Shown here piece after piece: positions 8,862-17,757 of a stretch of DNA of 45,776 nt. The translations under genes and the position numbers were made by a program. This DNA comes from Candidatus Acidiferrales bacterium (GTDB lineage: Bacteria > Acidobacteriota > Terriglobia > Acidiferrales > UBA7541), in the NCBI GenBank assembly GCA_030037355.1, contig JASHRL010000301.1, positions 1 to 45,776 of the forward strand, written 5' to 3'. Within the stretch, counting starts at the first letter, position 1. Every line of letters starts with the position of its first letter. The notes under the pieces are model-generated. The model worked only from the letters and a program-made list of their open reading frames with translations. It searched no databases and was not told where the DNA came from.

Positions 8862-9608
8862 CTAGCCCATGTGCATGCCGCCGTTGACATCGAGCACATG
8901 TCCGGTGATGTATCCTGCCTCTTCGCTAGCGAGAAAGACAATCGCGGCGGCAACATCGTTTTCGGAGCCGAAACGCCCCAGCGGAATGCGGGATTTCATT
9001 TCTTCCTTCACTTTGTCGGGCAGCGGATCCGTCATGGGCGTGGCGATGAAGCCGGGCGCGACGGCGTTGACGGTGATATTTCGCGAAGCCATTTCCGTCG
9101 CAATGGCGCGTGTCAGGCCAATCAGACCCGCTTTTGCCGCGACATAGTTTGCCTGGCCGGCGTTCCCCGTCTCTGCGACAACGGAGGTGACGTTGATGAT
9201 GCGTCCCCAGCGCTGTTTCATCATCACGGAAAGAGCCTGCTGTGTGCAAAGATGCGCGGCGGTCAGATTCGTGCGCAGGACGGTTTCCCAATCTTCGAGC
9301 TTCATGCGCAGGGCAAGACCGTCGCGCGTAATCGCCGCGTTGTTGACGAGAATGTCGAGCCGGCCAAACTTTGCCAAAGCCTGCTGGAAGCCCGACTTGA
9401 TTTGTTCCGGTTCGGCTACGTCCATTTTCACGGCGAGTGCTTCGCCACCTACAGCTTCAATTTGCTTCACAACTTCGACCAGGTTTTGTTCGTTGCGCGC
9501 CGCAGCAGCAACGCGTGCGCCAGCGGCCGCCAGGGCGATTGCCGTCCCTCGGCCGATTCCCTGGGACGCGCCCGTAACCAATGCAACTTTGCCTTGAAGT
9601 GAAAGCAT
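8862..9608 (-). CDS. fabG: 3-oxoacyl-ACP reductase
   Basis: This 248-aa short-chain dehydrogenase reduces 3-oxoacyl-ACP with NADPH. It shows the TGASQGIGRGTA cofactor motif (about residue 12), the NNAAITRDGL motif, a catalytic serine in INVTSVVAETG, the YVAAK Tyr/Lys pair, and the C-terminal GHVLDVNGGM signature. I chose the ATG at 9608 because the family starts with MLSLQGKVALVTG. An in-frame extension to 9713 overlaps the end of fabD and has no family support. It lies between fabD and map. Confidence 0.96.
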   Translation of the reverse strand: MLSLQGKVALVTGASQGIGRGTAIALAAAGARVAAAARNEQNLVEVVKQIEAVGGEALAVKMDVAEPEQIKSGFQQALAKFGRLDILVNNAAITRDGLALRMKLEDWETVLRTNLTAAHLCTQQALSVMMKQRWGRIINVTSVVAETGNAGQANYVAAKAGLIGLTRAIATEMASRNITVNAVAPGFIATPMTDPLPDKVKEEMKSRIPLGRFGSENDVAAAIVFLASEEAGYITGHVLDVNGGMHMG

Positions 9609-9636
9609 TGTAGTCTTCAATTCCTCTTGGATGAAA

Positions 9637-10596
9637 TCACGCTTCGGCCGTCTCAGAACGCGCTTGCGCGATTTTCTCGATCGTGGATTGCAAGCTCGTT
9701 GAATCTTCGACATTTAGGCAACGCACGGAGCGGTCAATCTGACGGAGCAAGCCACTCAGGACGCGCCCGGGGCCGACCTCAACGAAAATGCGCACGTCTT
9801 GTGCAATCATCTCGCGAATGGAATCTTCCCAGCGCACCGGCGCACACACTTGGCGAATGAGCGCGGCGCGGGCCTCGTCGCCTTGGGTAATCGCCTCGGC
9901 GTCCACATTGGTAATCAGAGGAAAACGCAAATTGCTGAACTTCGCTGCCAGCAGGTCCGCTTCCAGACGCTTCTCGACAGGCTTCATCAACTCGCAGTGG
10001 AAGGGAGCAGACACAGCCAGGACGACGGCGCGCTTCGCTCCACTCTGCGAGGCTATCTCGACGGCGCGCTTTACAGCGGCGGCGTGTCCGGAGATGACCG
10101 TCTGCTCGGGCGAATTCAAATTTGCAGGGATGACGACCTCGTTGCCGGCAGCTTTCTTGCAGATGTCGGCAACTTCCGCCGGGGCAAGTCCGAGGACTGC
10201 GGCCATTGCACCGTCGCCGTGCGCGACAGCTTCCTGCATGTATTGCCCGCGGTTGCGGACGAGCTTGATGGCAGTGGAAAACTCGAGGCTCCCCGCGGCA
10301 ACGAGCGCTGAATACTCGCCCAGACTGTGGCCCGCGACGTAATCGGGAACAACGCCATTCTCTTCCAACACGTGTTCAGCAGCGACCGATACCGTGAGGA
10401 TCGCCGGCTGCGTGTTTTCGGTGAGCTTCAGTTCGTCTTCCGTGCCCTCAAAACACAGATGGGACACGGAAAAGCCCAGAGCGACGTCGGCGGACTCGAA
10501 AATGCGGCGCGCCGCGGGAAATTTCTCCGCAAGATCGCGCCCCATGCCGGAATATTGGGACGCTTGGCCTGGAAATAAGAATGCGAGCTTGCTCAT
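9637..10596 (-). CDS. fabD: malonyl-CoA:ACP transacylase
   Basis: This 319-aa enzyme loads malonyl groups onto ACP. It starts MSKLAFLFPGQASQYSGMG (PGQ motif), has the nucleophile elbow GHSLGEYSALVAAG (Ser near residue 94) and the catalytic His in APFHCELMKPVE (about residue 202). It is 28 bp upstream of fabG and about 90 bp downstream of plsX, the usual fab order. Confidence 0.96.
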   Translation of the reverse strand: MSKLAFLFPGQASQYSGMGRDLAEKFPAARRIFESADVALGFSVSHLCFEGTEDELKLTENTQPAILTVSVAAEHVLEENGVVPDYVAGHSLGEYSALVAAGSLEFSTAIKLVRNRGQYMQEAVAHGDGAMAAVLGLAPAEVADICKKAAGNEVVIPANLNSPEQTVISGHAAAVKRAVEIASQSGAKRAVVLAVSAPFHCELMKPVEKRLEADLLAAKFSNLRFPLITNVDAEAITQGDEARAALIRQVCAPVRWEDSIREMIAQDVRIFVEVGPGRVLSGLLRQIDRSVRCLNVEDSTSLQSTIEKIAQARSETAEA

Positions 10597-10689
10597 GCGC
10601 AGTTCCGTTCTCGATGCATCTCGGCCGCAAAGCCGATTGCGGTTCTAACTCTCTTTGGGAGGAAAGTCCAGCGCGTCGCCGTCTGAGAT

Positions 10690-11703
10690 TCAAGCGCGAG
10701 CGCTGGCAACCGCCGCGGAAAGTTCCTGTTCGATCTTCTCGTTTGCTTTGGCCCGGCAAAGCTCAGACGCGACGCGAATCGCGTTCTTAATCGCGTTCGA
10801 GTTGGAGCGGCCGTGGCCAATAATGGTGATGCCTCGGACGCCTAACAAAGGCACGCCGCCATACTCGGAATAATCAATCTTCTTGCGAAATTCGGCGAAC
10901 GCGTGCCGCGAGAATACGTAACCTACCTGTGCGCTCAGGCTGCTTTGCAACGCCTTCTTCAGCATTCCACCGACATGTTCAACAAGGCCTTCGCTGATCT
11001 TTAGAACAATATTGCCGACGAAGCCGTCGCACACGATGACGTCTACGTTGCCCTTGAAGAAGTCTTTGCCTTCGACGTTGCCGACGAAATTCAGCGAACT
11101 GTGCTTGAGACGATTCGAAACCTCGCGCGTCAACTCGTTGCCCTTCATTTCTTCTTCGCCAATCGAGAGTACGGCGACGCGAGGCCGCCGGACGCCGAAA
11201 ATTGTGCGGCAGTAAATCTCCCCCATGATGGCGAATTGCTCGAGATGTTCAGGTCTGGAGTCCACGTTGGCGCCGACATCCAAGAGAACCGCCGCGCCGC
11301 CCTTCGCTGTCGGAAAGGGCGCGGCGAGCGCCGGGCGGTCAACAGAAGGCAGCGTACCCAAGATAAACCGCGCGACGGCCATCACAGCACCGGTATTTCC
11401 AGCGCTCACAATCGCGTCCGCCTGCCCCTGACGCACCAATTTGGCCCCAACATGCACCGAACTGTCGCGCTTCTTGCGGAAAGCCAGGGAGGGCGAATCG
11501 TCCATGGTGATTACTTCCGTTGCGTTCACGACTTCAAGGGGAAGGCCGCGCCACGACTGACGGTTGAGTTCAGCGCGCACCTTTGATTCCACGCCGACGA
11601 GGAGAATGCGCACACCGTATTGGCGCGCCGCAAGCACGGCTCCTTCGACTTCCGCACGAGGAGCGTGGTCGCCACCCATGGCGTCCAACGCAATGGTTAT
11701 CAT
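10690..11703 (-). CDS. plsX: phosphate acyltransferase PlsX
   Basis: This 337-aa enzyme makes acyl-phosphate from acyl-ACP for phospholipid synthesis. The N-terminus MITIALDAMGGDHAPR and the later SAGNTGAVMAVARF and CDGFVGNIVLK blocks are diagnostic. I chose the ATG at 11703 because the family begins with ITIALDAMGGD. A TTG six codons upstream (11721) is possible. It follows rpmF in the usual rpmF-plsX-fab arrangement. Confidence 0.96.
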   Translation of the reverse strand: MITIALDAMGGDHAPRAEVEGAVLAARQYGVRILLVGVESKVRAELNRQSWRGLPLEVVNATEVITMDDSPSLAFRKKRDSSVHVGAKLVRQGQADAIVSAGNTGAVMAVARFILGTLPSVDRPALAAPFPTAKGGAAVLLDVGANVDSRPEHLEQFAIMGEIYCRTIFGVRRPRVAVLSIGEEEMKGNELTREVSNRLKHSSLNFVGNVEGKDFFKGNVDVIVCDGFVGNIVLKISEGLVEHVGGMLKKALQSSLSAQVGYVFSRHAFAEFRKKIDYSEYGGVPLLGVRGITIIGHGRSNSNAIKNAIRVASELCRAKANEKIEQELSAAVASARA

Positions 11704-11759
11704 CGGCTCGTACCCGCTCAAATTGACTTGGGAGACTCCGAGATTCCCAAGCTCGGAGA

Positions 11760-11939
11760 TCAGGCTTCCGTGTCCACAACTGCCCGGCCCTTATAATACC
11801 CGCAATGGGGGCAAGCGCGATGCGCGAGCTTCGGCTCGTGGCAGTGCGGGCACTTCGCGATGGACGGTGTTTTCAGATGGTCGTGCGCACGCCGCGTACT
11901 GGTGCGTTTCTTCGAGTGTCGTCGCTTTGGATTCGGCAT
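11760..11939 (-). CDS. rpmF: 50S ribosomal protein L32
   Basis: This 59-aa ribosomal protein starts MPNPKRRHSKKRTSTRRAHD, the conserved L32 N-terminus, and has two CxxC pairs (KCPHCHE and RACPHCGYY) forming a zinc ribbon. I chose the start at 11939 over an upstream in-frame extension because L32 proteins begin MPNPKRR. It sits between DUF177 and plsX, the standard arrangement. Confidence 0.97.
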   Translation of the reverse strand: MPNPKRRHSKKRTSTRRAHDHLKTPSIAKCPHCHEPKLAHRACPHCGYYKGRAVVDTEA

Positions 11940-12000
11940 TCTAACTCCTCGCGCGGAGGACGCACGGCGCCCTTCCGCCAAATTTGGATCTCAATATTTT

Positions 12001-12534
12001 TTATTGCTTTTTCGACCAGTCCTGCTTGAGACGTGCGAGCGGCGCCAGGCGCGGGTCGGCGGCATGGGTTTCGCAGCGGCACTCTTCCTGGTTCAAATTC
12101 ACCCCGCAGTGCGGACAGAGCCCCCGGCAATCGCTGCGGCAAATCACCTTCATGGGAAGCGACAAATTGACCTGTTCGGCGAGGACGTCGGCAAGGAAAA
12201 GACCGTCTCCTTCGAAAAATGCCACGTCCGTATCATCCAGGTTCAACCGGACTTCCTCTTCCCGGCTGATGGAAGTCATCGGCCTGTAAAAAAGGTCGAA
12301 ATTCTTGCTCACTTCCTCGACCACTGTCTCCAAGCAGCGCGCGCAATTCAGCTCTAGACGAGTGTGAAACGCGCCGTAGATGCGAATCTGGTTGTCGACC
12401 AGCTCCGCCGTGGCACGTACGTCCAGCGGCTCGATTTGGCGGAACTCACCAGAATGGAAATCGAGGGTACCCGGAGCGTAATTCCGCCGGATACGAATCT
12501 TGCGCGTGGCCAGTTCGTGTACGTCGAGAAACAT
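12001..12534 (-). CDS. DUF177/YceD family protein
   Basis: This 177-aa protein belongs to the DUF177 (YceD) family, which is genetically linked to rpmF in many bacteria and implicated in 23S rRNA accumulation. Visible features are a conserved CARCLE segment (about residue 74) and a C-terminal cysteine cluster (CRSDCRGLCPHCG...CRC), which probably binds a metal. It is the first gene behind a consensus promoter at 12565-12592, so it leads the DUF177-rpmF-plsX-fab transcript. Confidence 0.9.
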   Translation of the reverse strand: MFLDVHELATRKIRIRRNYAPGTLDFHSGEFRQIEPLDVRATAELVDNQIRIYGAFHTRLELNCARCLETVVEEVSKNFDLFYRPMTSISREEEVRLNLDDTDVAFFEGDGLFLADVLAEQVNLSLPMKVICRSDCRGLCPHCGVNLNQEECRCETHAADPRLAPLARLKQDWSKKQ

Positions 12535-12564
12535 GAAAATCCCAGGGAAAGCGAATGAAACCTC

Positions 12565-12592
12565 ATTATAAGGTGCGGTCAGGCAATGTCAA
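12565..12592 (-). promoter_or_regulatory. consensus sigma70 promoter of the DUF177-rpmF-plsX-fab run
   Basis: The minus strand reads TTGACA, 16 bases, TATAAT, with both hexamers a perfect match. The predicted start site is about 20-25 bases before the DUF177 ATG at 12534, where only a weak Shine-Dalgarno is visible. It is the only strong promoter-like site in the dgt-DUF177 gap (12535-12712), which otherwise holds nothing I can name. Confidence 0.75.
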
Positions 12593-12712
12593 GGAAACGA
12601 CCTGGAAACCATAGGAATGGTGCGAATCGGATACTTACCCTTCCAGACAGAGGATCAGGACAGGTCTCGCCTCCCCTGTTCTAGATCAGGAAACACTGAA
12701 CCGACAATCGGC

Positions 12713-13861
12713 TCAATTCGCAGGCTTTGCTTGCCTACCGATCTGTATTCGATGCTGTTCGAGCAAGAAATGATCGGTCATGCCGGCAATGTACTCGCAG
12801 ACGACGCGGTGCCGGGGCTCCCTGTGGGTCTTTTCGGCATAAGCGACGGGCATTCTTTCCGGATATTGCAGATAAAACAGAAATAACTCATCGAGGGCCG
12901 CCACGGAACGTTCGCGATCCTCCGTGATCACCGGGTTTTCATAGAGCCGCATGCTCAGAAAGCTCTTGAGCGCCATGTCCTGCGCAGCGACTTCAGATGA
13001 AAAGCTTGCAAGCCTTCTGGCATGGCGGCGGACATCTTCGACGGTCGTAACCCCTGCGCGAGCTACCTCGGAGCGCGTATGTTCGATCAAATCCGTGGCC
13101 AGAGTGTCCAAAACTCGCTTGAGAGCTTCGTTGAATTTCAGTTTCTTGCGTCCGTTTGGATGCAAACGGTCAACGTCGCTATAAGCGCGTCCAAATATAG
13201 GTACCGTAGACACAAGATCATCGAGCTGCAAAAGGCGCGCTTCAAAGCCATCGTCAAGATCGGCAGTGTTGTACGCGATCTCGTCGACCAAGTCGATGAG
13301 CTGTGCTTCGAGCGGAGGATGCTGATCGAGAAGGTATTCGGAAAGCTCAGGAAACTCCGCTTCGGAATAGTCGCGGGAATGTTTGATGATTCCCTCGCGC
13401 ACTTCGAAAGTCAAATTCAAACCCGGAAAATCCAAATAGCGCTGCTCGAACTGTTCGACGATATAAAGCGCGTGCAAATTGTGATTAAACCGATCGCCAT
13501 GCTCGCGCATGCGGCGATCGAGCTGGCGTTCACCGGCATGGCCAAAGGGTGGATGGCCGATGTCGTGCACAAGGGCCAGAGCTTCAACGAGATCGGTGTT
13601 CAAGCCTAGCGCACCCGCGACCGTTCGGGCGATCTGGGCGACCTCGAGAGTGTGCGTCAATCGATTGCGGAAGTGATCCGAATAGCGCGTGGTGAAAACC
13701 TGCGTCTTCGCTTCCAGACGCCGGAAAGCGCGCGAATGTACTACGCGATCGCGGTCACGAGCGTAATCGTTGCGATAGGGATGCGGGGGCTCGGGATAGC
13801 GCCGACCGCGCGTTTGGCTCACATCCATCGCATAAGGGGCCAAATTCAAATCAGCGTCCAT
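12713..13861 (-). CDS. dGTPase-like dNTP triphosphohydrolase (HD family)
   Basis: This 382-aa protein resembles deoxyguanosinetriphosphate triphosphohydrolase-like proteins, which hydrolyse dNTPs to nucleoside and triphosphate. It carries the family N-terminal blocks VVHSRAFRRLEAKTQVF and NRLTHTLEVAQIAR, the HD metal site VHDIGHPPFGHAGE (about residue 104), and a later DEIAYNTADLDD segment. On the minus strand TACAAT lies 8 bases before the ATG, so the message may be nearly leaderless. It is upstream of the fatty-acid run and divergent from the lactate permease. Confidence 0.92.
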   Translation of the reverse strand: MDADLNLAPYAMDVSQTRGRRYPEPPHPYRNDYARDRDRVVHSRAFRRLEAKTQVFTTRYSDHFRNRLTHTLEVAQIARTVAGALGLNTDLVEALALVHDIGHPPFGHAGERQLDRRMREHGDRFNHNLHALYIVEQFEQRYLDFPGLNLTFEVREGIIKHSRDYSEAEFPELSEYLLDQHPPLEAQLIDLVDEIAYNTADLDDGFEARLLQLDDLVSTVPIFGRAYSDVDRLHPNGRKKLKFNEALKRVLDTLATDLIEHTRSEVARAGVTTVEDVRRHARRLASFSSEVAAQDMALKSFLSMRLYENPVITEDRERSVAALDELFLFYLQYPERMPVAYAEKTHREPRHRVVCEYIAGMTDHFLLEQHRIQIGRQAKPAN

Positions 13862-13968
13862 GGCCGCTATTGTAGCGGAACACCGCAGCGCTTCCCATTG
13901 CCGCTGTTCCCGGGCGCCTTCGATGTTAGAATCGCGGCCCGGCGCCCAATCGTACTTGCGATCTCACG

Positions 13969-15588
13969 ATGCCTCTTGCACTCGCTTTCATTTGGCCGCA
14001 GCCGCTTGACCCGCTGCATTCGCTCGGGCTCTCCGCGCTTCTGGCGATTATTCCGCTGCTGGTTGTTCTGTCGCTGATGGGTGGATTACGCAAGAGCGGC
14101 CTTTTTTCTTCTGCCTGCGGCCTAGTCGTGGCTGGGGCCCTAGCGATCATGGTCTGGCGCATGCCGGTCGTGCTTGAGGCTTGGAGCGTTGTATACGGCG
14201 TGATCTATGCGCTCTGGTCGATCCTGTGGATCGTGTTCGCTGCGCTCTGGCTCTATAACCTCACGGTCGAAACAGGCCACTTCGAATTGCTGCGACGCTG
14301 GATGACGCAGAATGCGTCCGGGGACCCTTGTATTCAGGCCGTTCTCGTGGCATTTTGCTTCGGTGCGCTGCTGGAAGGCACGGCTGGTTTCGGCGCGCCG
14401 GTTGCCATCACAGCTTTTCTTCTTGTCGGCATGGGATTCGCACCTCGCCGAGCCATTCTGGTTTCCCTTATCGCCGATACGGCGCCTGTGGCGTTCGGCG
14501 CGCTTGGCATTCCTATCGTCGCGCTGGCCGGTGTCACTGGGATTGACTTGATGAAGCTTTCCTCGATGGAGGGCCGCCAACTCCCCTTCCTCTCCGCTAT
14601 CCTGCCTGCATATCTTGTTTGGGTCGTGGCGCGTGGCAAGGGGTTGAAACGTGCCTGGCCGGCGGCTTTCGCGGCAGGAATCAGTTTTGCTCTCGCGCAA
14701 TATTTCGTCTCGAATTTCTGGGGTCCTTGGGCGGCAGATATCATCGCCGCACTAGCGTCGATTGCCGCTGTAGTCGCCTTGCTCCGTTTCTGGAAACACG
14801 GTGCGGCATCCGATTCCGACACGGCGAACCCTCCCGGCGGGGAGAGCGTTTCTGTTTCCTCATCTGAAGCGTTCATTGCTTGGCTGCCGTGGATTCTTCT
14901 TTCCGGCGTGATGGTTCTGTGGTCGTACCTGAAGGTTTTTTCGAAAGGCCAAGTTACCTTCGAAATCCCTCATCTCCATAATGCGATTCTCATTACACTC
15001 TATGGCCAGCCTTACGCGGCGCGCTATTCCTTTCAGCCGCTGGCCACAGGTACTGCGGTTCTCACGGCAGCTATTCTTACAGCGCTGTGCCTTCGTGTGC
15101 GGCCCAAGACGTTCGCCCTAGCTGGTGTGAAAACGCTGCGCCAGCTTCGCGTCGCGGGTCTTACCGTGCTTCTCATCGTCGCGCTGGCCTATCTTTACAA
15201 CTATTCTGGGATGGCCTACACGCTCGGCGCTGCGGTCGCCCATGCAGGCAGCTTCTTCCCGTTGCTCAGCAGCTACCTCGGCTGGGTCGCGTGCTTTCTG
15301 AGTGGGAGCGACACGGCGAGCAATCTGCTTTTCGGCAATTTGCAAGTGGCTGCTGCGCATCAATTGCATTTGAATCCTGTGCTGATGGCCGCGACCAATT
15401 CCTCCGGCGCGATTACCGGTAAAATGATCTCGCCGCAAAACATCGCGGTGGGCGTCACCACCGTCGGCCTCATCGGCGAAGAGGGCAAAGTCCTTCGCTC
15501 CACGTTCTGGCACAGCTTGTTCTTCGCCCTACTGATCGGTCTTTTGGCGCTCGCGCAGGTCCACTGGCTTGGCTGGATGGTTCCATAA
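13969..15588 (+). CDS. lldP: L-lactate permease
   Basis: This 539-aa polytopic membrane protein matches the LctP/LldP lactate permease family, which imports lactate or glycolate with protons. It has about 12-14 hydrophobic segments. The conserved block FGALLEGTAGFGAPVAI (about residue 120) and the C-terminal ATNSSGAITGKMISPQNIA (about 475) are family signatures. Length is typical. It is divergent from dgt with about 107 bp between. No lactate dehydrogenase is adjacent, so the physiological substrate is inferred from the family. Confidence 0.92.
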   Translation: MPLALAFIWPQPLDPLHSLGLSALLAIIPLLVVLSLMGGLRKSGLFSSACGLVVAGALAIMVWRMPVVLEAWSVVYGVIYALWSILWIVFAALWLYNLTVETGHFELLRRWMTQNASGDPCIQAVLVAFCFGALLEGTAGFGAPVAITAFLLVGMGFAPRRAILVSLIADTAPVAFGALGIPIVALAGVTGIDLMKLSSMEGRQLPFLSAILPAYLVWVVARGKGLKRAWPAAFAAGISFALAQYFVSNFWGPWAADIIAALASIAAVVALLRFWKHGAASDSDTANPPGGESVSVSSSEAFIAWLPWILLSGVMVLWSYLKVFSKGQVTFEIPHLHNAILITLYGQPYAARYSFQPLATGTAVLTAAILTALCLRVRPKTFALAGVKTLRQLRVAGLTVLLIVALAYLYNYSGMAYTLGAAVAHAGSFFPLLSSYLGWVACFLSGSDTASNLLFGNLQVAAAHQLHLNPVLMAATNSSGAITGKMISPQNIAVGVTTVGLIGEEGKVLRSTFWHSLFFALLIGLLALAQVHWLGWMVP

Positions 15589-15681
15589 ACACCGCGCCCT
15601 AAACATCGCGAGACTTCAACACCTATGGCGCCAGACGGCGTTCTCGCCTTACACTATCTGCGCAGTTCTGAGGAGGAAATC

Positions 15682-16125
15682 ATGGCAAGAAAAGCTACGG
15701 CAGTCTGGAATGGCATGCTTCGCGACGGCAACGGCACGATTTCGACGGAAAGCGGCGTGCTTTCGAAGGCGAATTATTCCTTCACTTCGCGGTTTGAAAA
15801 TGGCAAAGGAACAAATCCGGAGGAATTGATTGCGGCGGCGCACGCAGGTTGCTTCAGCATGGCTCTCTCCGCGCAGCTCGGAAATGCTGGGCTTAAGCCA
15901 GAGACGATTGAAACGACCGCTGCAGTCACGCTTGAGAAGCAGGGGGACAGTTTCTCGATTACGAAGATTCATCTCGACGTAAAAGCGCGTATTCCCAATG
16001 CCGACCAGGCCGCCTTCGAGAAAGCCGCTGAGGCAGCCAAGGCGGGTTGCCCGGTCTCGAAAGTGTTGAAAGCGAATATCACGATGACGGCGCAACTCGA
16101 AAGTCAGCGCGCCAGCGGAGCGTGA
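15682..16125 (+). CDS. OsmC/Ohr-family peroxide-detoxifying protein
   Basis: This 147-aa protein is of the OsmC type, a thiol-dependent peroxidase that reduces organic hydroperoxides. The two redox cysteines are visible in [10 protein letters not shown] (about residue 57) and [10 protein letters not shown] (about 122). The start at 15682 is preceded by GAGGAGGAA. A longer in-frame version from 15625 lacks such a site. It stands alone on this strand between the lactate permease and two acetyltransferase genes. Confidence 0.92.
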   Translation: MARKATAVWNGMLRDGNGTISTESGVLSKANYSFTSRFENGKGTNPEELIAAAHAGCFSMALSAQLGNAGLKPETIETTAAVTLEKQGDSFSITKIHLDVKARIPNADQAAFEKAAEAAKAGCPVSKVLKANITMTAQLESQRASGA

Positions 16126-16167
16126 ACCTCAATGGGGCTGCGGCACAGCGTTGAGATTCCAGATTAA

Positions 16168-16626
16168 TTACTTCAGATATTTGTTGTATTGGACGAAGCC
16201 GGAACGTTGTGCAATGCGATCGTAAAGCAGCATTGCGTCAGTGTTTGTTTCGTGGGTCAACCAATAAACGCGCGAGCACCCAGCCGCGAGCGCGACGGCG
16301 TATACATGCTCAATGAGTTTGCGCCCGATTCCCATGCCGCGCTTGTCTTCGACGACAAAAAGATCCTGCAGATAGCAATAATTTTCCACGGTCCAACAGG
16401 AGCGATGGAAGATCCAGTGGACGATACCAACAGCACTATCACCGCTCAATGCAATGGCACCGAACATCGGCTCACGCGGGTCGAGAAGCCTTCTCCAGGT
16501 CATGCGAGTCGTTGTCTCAGGAATCTGCTCCTTATAAAACTTCTGATAGCCGTGCCATAGAGGGAGCCATGCCTCGTGATCGGTGATCTGCAGCGGCCTC
16601 ACTTTGAATACGTCTGCGGAACTCAT
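16168..16626 (-). CDS. GNAT family N-acetyltransferase
   Basis: This 152-aa protein has the GNAT fold. The acetyl-CoA-binding loop is DKRGMGIGRKLIEHV (about residues 94-108), preceded by the LQDLFVVE strand and followed by WLTHETNTDAMLLYD and a C-terminal YNKYLK. The substrate is unknown, but this subtype often acetylates small amines or peptides. It overlaps the upstream acetyltransferase gene by four bases, so the two are translationally coupled. Confidence 0.88.
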   Translation of the reverse strand: MSSADVFKVRPLQITDHEAWLPLWHGYQKFYKEQIPETTTRMTWRRLLDPREPMFGAIALSGDSAVGIVHWIFHRSCWTVENYCYLQDLFVVEDKRGMGIGRKLIEHVYAVALAAGCSRVYWLTHETNTDAMLLYDRIAQRSGFVQYNKYLK

Positions 16627-16961
16627 CCATTCGTCTCCTCGGCAGGCTCCGCCAAAAGGCGTTCTCGCTCGTTCGGTGGAAGCAAATCCTGATCCTCAGC
16701 ATGTTTGCGGATGTAGCTTGCCACAAATGGGCACAATGGAACGACTCGAAGATGATTCGAGCGTGCAAAATCTAGCGCTGCCCGAACAAGCTTTCCGGCA
16801 ATACCTTTCCCCTCGAATCCGATCGGCACCTCCGTATGCAGAAGAACAATCCGATCGCCTCTGCGCCGATAAGTGATCACGGCAACTTCATCGCCGAGCT
16901 TCGCTTCGAAACGATGGGCTGCCTCGTTGTGTGTGACAAGCACTTGGTCCAGAGACTTCAT
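16623..16961 (-). CDS. short GNAT (YjdJ-type) acetyltransferase
   Basis: This 112-aa protein matches the compact GCN5-related family of YjdJ type. It shows the strand ITYRRRGDRIVLLHTEVP, the acetyl-CoA loop FEGKGIAGKLVRAALDFAR (about residue 49) and LRVVPLCPFVASYIRKH, the usual ending of this family. A C-terminal acidic extension follows. It overlaps the downstream GNAT gene by four bases, suggesting a two-enzyme unit. Confidence 0.88.
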   Translation of the reverse strand: MKSLDQVLVTHNEAAHRFEAKLGDEVAVITYRRRGDRIVLLHTEVPIGFEGKGIAGKLVRAALDFARSNHLRVVPLCPFVASYIRKHAEDQDLLPPNERERLLAEPAEETNG

Positions 16962-17361
16962 TGTGCGCTCATTTTCTTCGCAAACTTCTCCTGTAGAACA
17001 TGGACTTACGGAATCAGCGCAGAAGGTACGAACGCTGGAAGAATTGCCGTCTCCTCAGAGGATTCATTCTCTTCGATGTATGCCGATCCGGTTAACAACA
17101 TCAGTCCGTGAATTGTTACCTCACCCAAGGCGCTTCGCAGCGGGCAGAGTATACCCGAAACGAGTCCGAAACCGGGGGCATGCAATTTGCAAAGTTTTGC
17201 ACGATGCGGGAAACCGACAGGCAGACGAGCCAAGTAAATTTCGGCTAACTGGTTATATTTCAGTTGATTAGATTGGCATGTTGTGTGCTCCATTAAGGAC
17301 AGACCTCGCTGAGAGGCAAAGTAATGCCCGGCGCAGAGCGTACAGTTTGGGAGAGATTTGC
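16962..17361. other. 400-bp intergenic region upstream of the PilZ gene
   Basis: I see no supported gene here; open frames are short or lack start signals. The only recognisable element is the sigma54-type site at 17273-17289. The gap contains several TTTGCAAA-like short palindromic patches near 17180-17200, without a clear function. Confidence 0.5.
17273..17289 (+). promoter_or_regulatory. candidate sigma54 (-24/-12) promoter
   Basis: The sequence TTGGCATGTTGTGTGCT has GG and GC separated by exactly 10 bases and fits YTGGCAYG-N4-TTGCT with one mismatch in the -12 block. It would start transcription about 60 bases before the PilZ-protein ATG at 17362. Sigma54 control of envelope or motility genes is common, but an activator-binding site was not identified. 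Confidence 0.5.
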
Positions 17362-17757
17362 ATGGGCTTGGGAGTTAATCAGCAGAACCAAGACTCAGTG
17401 TTTTCGACGCCTCAGCTGCGTTCCGAGCGCAGGCGCACACGGCGCGTTCGCGTCGGAGTCTACGCACGCGTTCGTCGCTACAACTCCAATGACAACACGG
17501 AAGAAGTTCGGCCCGCAGTCAACGTCTCGCGAGACGGCGTATATTTCATTGCAAATCGGCTCGAGTACAAAGAGCACATGCATCTTTATGTCGTCTGTCC
17601 AGATTCCGAATCTCGCGGAGATCTTGAGAAAGAGATAGGGCGCGTCGTCCGCGTCGATCCACTCGCGAACGGAATGTGCGGCGTTGCAGTGAGTTTCCTT
17701 CGCAGCCCCACATTTCATAGCAGGAGCGGGCTTTCCACAAGGGGACGAGAACGATGA
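17362..17757 (+). CDS. PilZ-domain-like protein
   Basis: This 131-aa protein resembles a stand-alone PilZ domain, a c-di-GMP receptor module. The basic RRRTRRVRVGVYARVR stretch (about residues 24-39) supplies the RxxxR part, and AVNVSRDGVYFIANR (about 52-66) matches the [DN]xSxxG part. The start at 17362 has a GAGAG ribosome site and removes an unlikely N-terminal extension from 17278. It overlaps the next gene by four bases. The sigma54-like site upstream suggests regulated expression. Confidence 0.72.
   Translation: MGLGVNQQNQDSVFSTPQLRSERRRTRRVRVGVYARVRRYNSNDNTEEVRPAVNVSRDGVYFIANRLEYKEHMHLYVVCPDSESRGDLEKEIGRVVRVDPLANGMCGVAVSFLRSPTFHSRSGLSTRGRER

Noticed and set aside
17006-17293. 95-codon minus-strand frame upstream of the PilZ gene
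   Set aside because: No ribosome site, no family and it covers the sigma54-type site; treated as intergenic.
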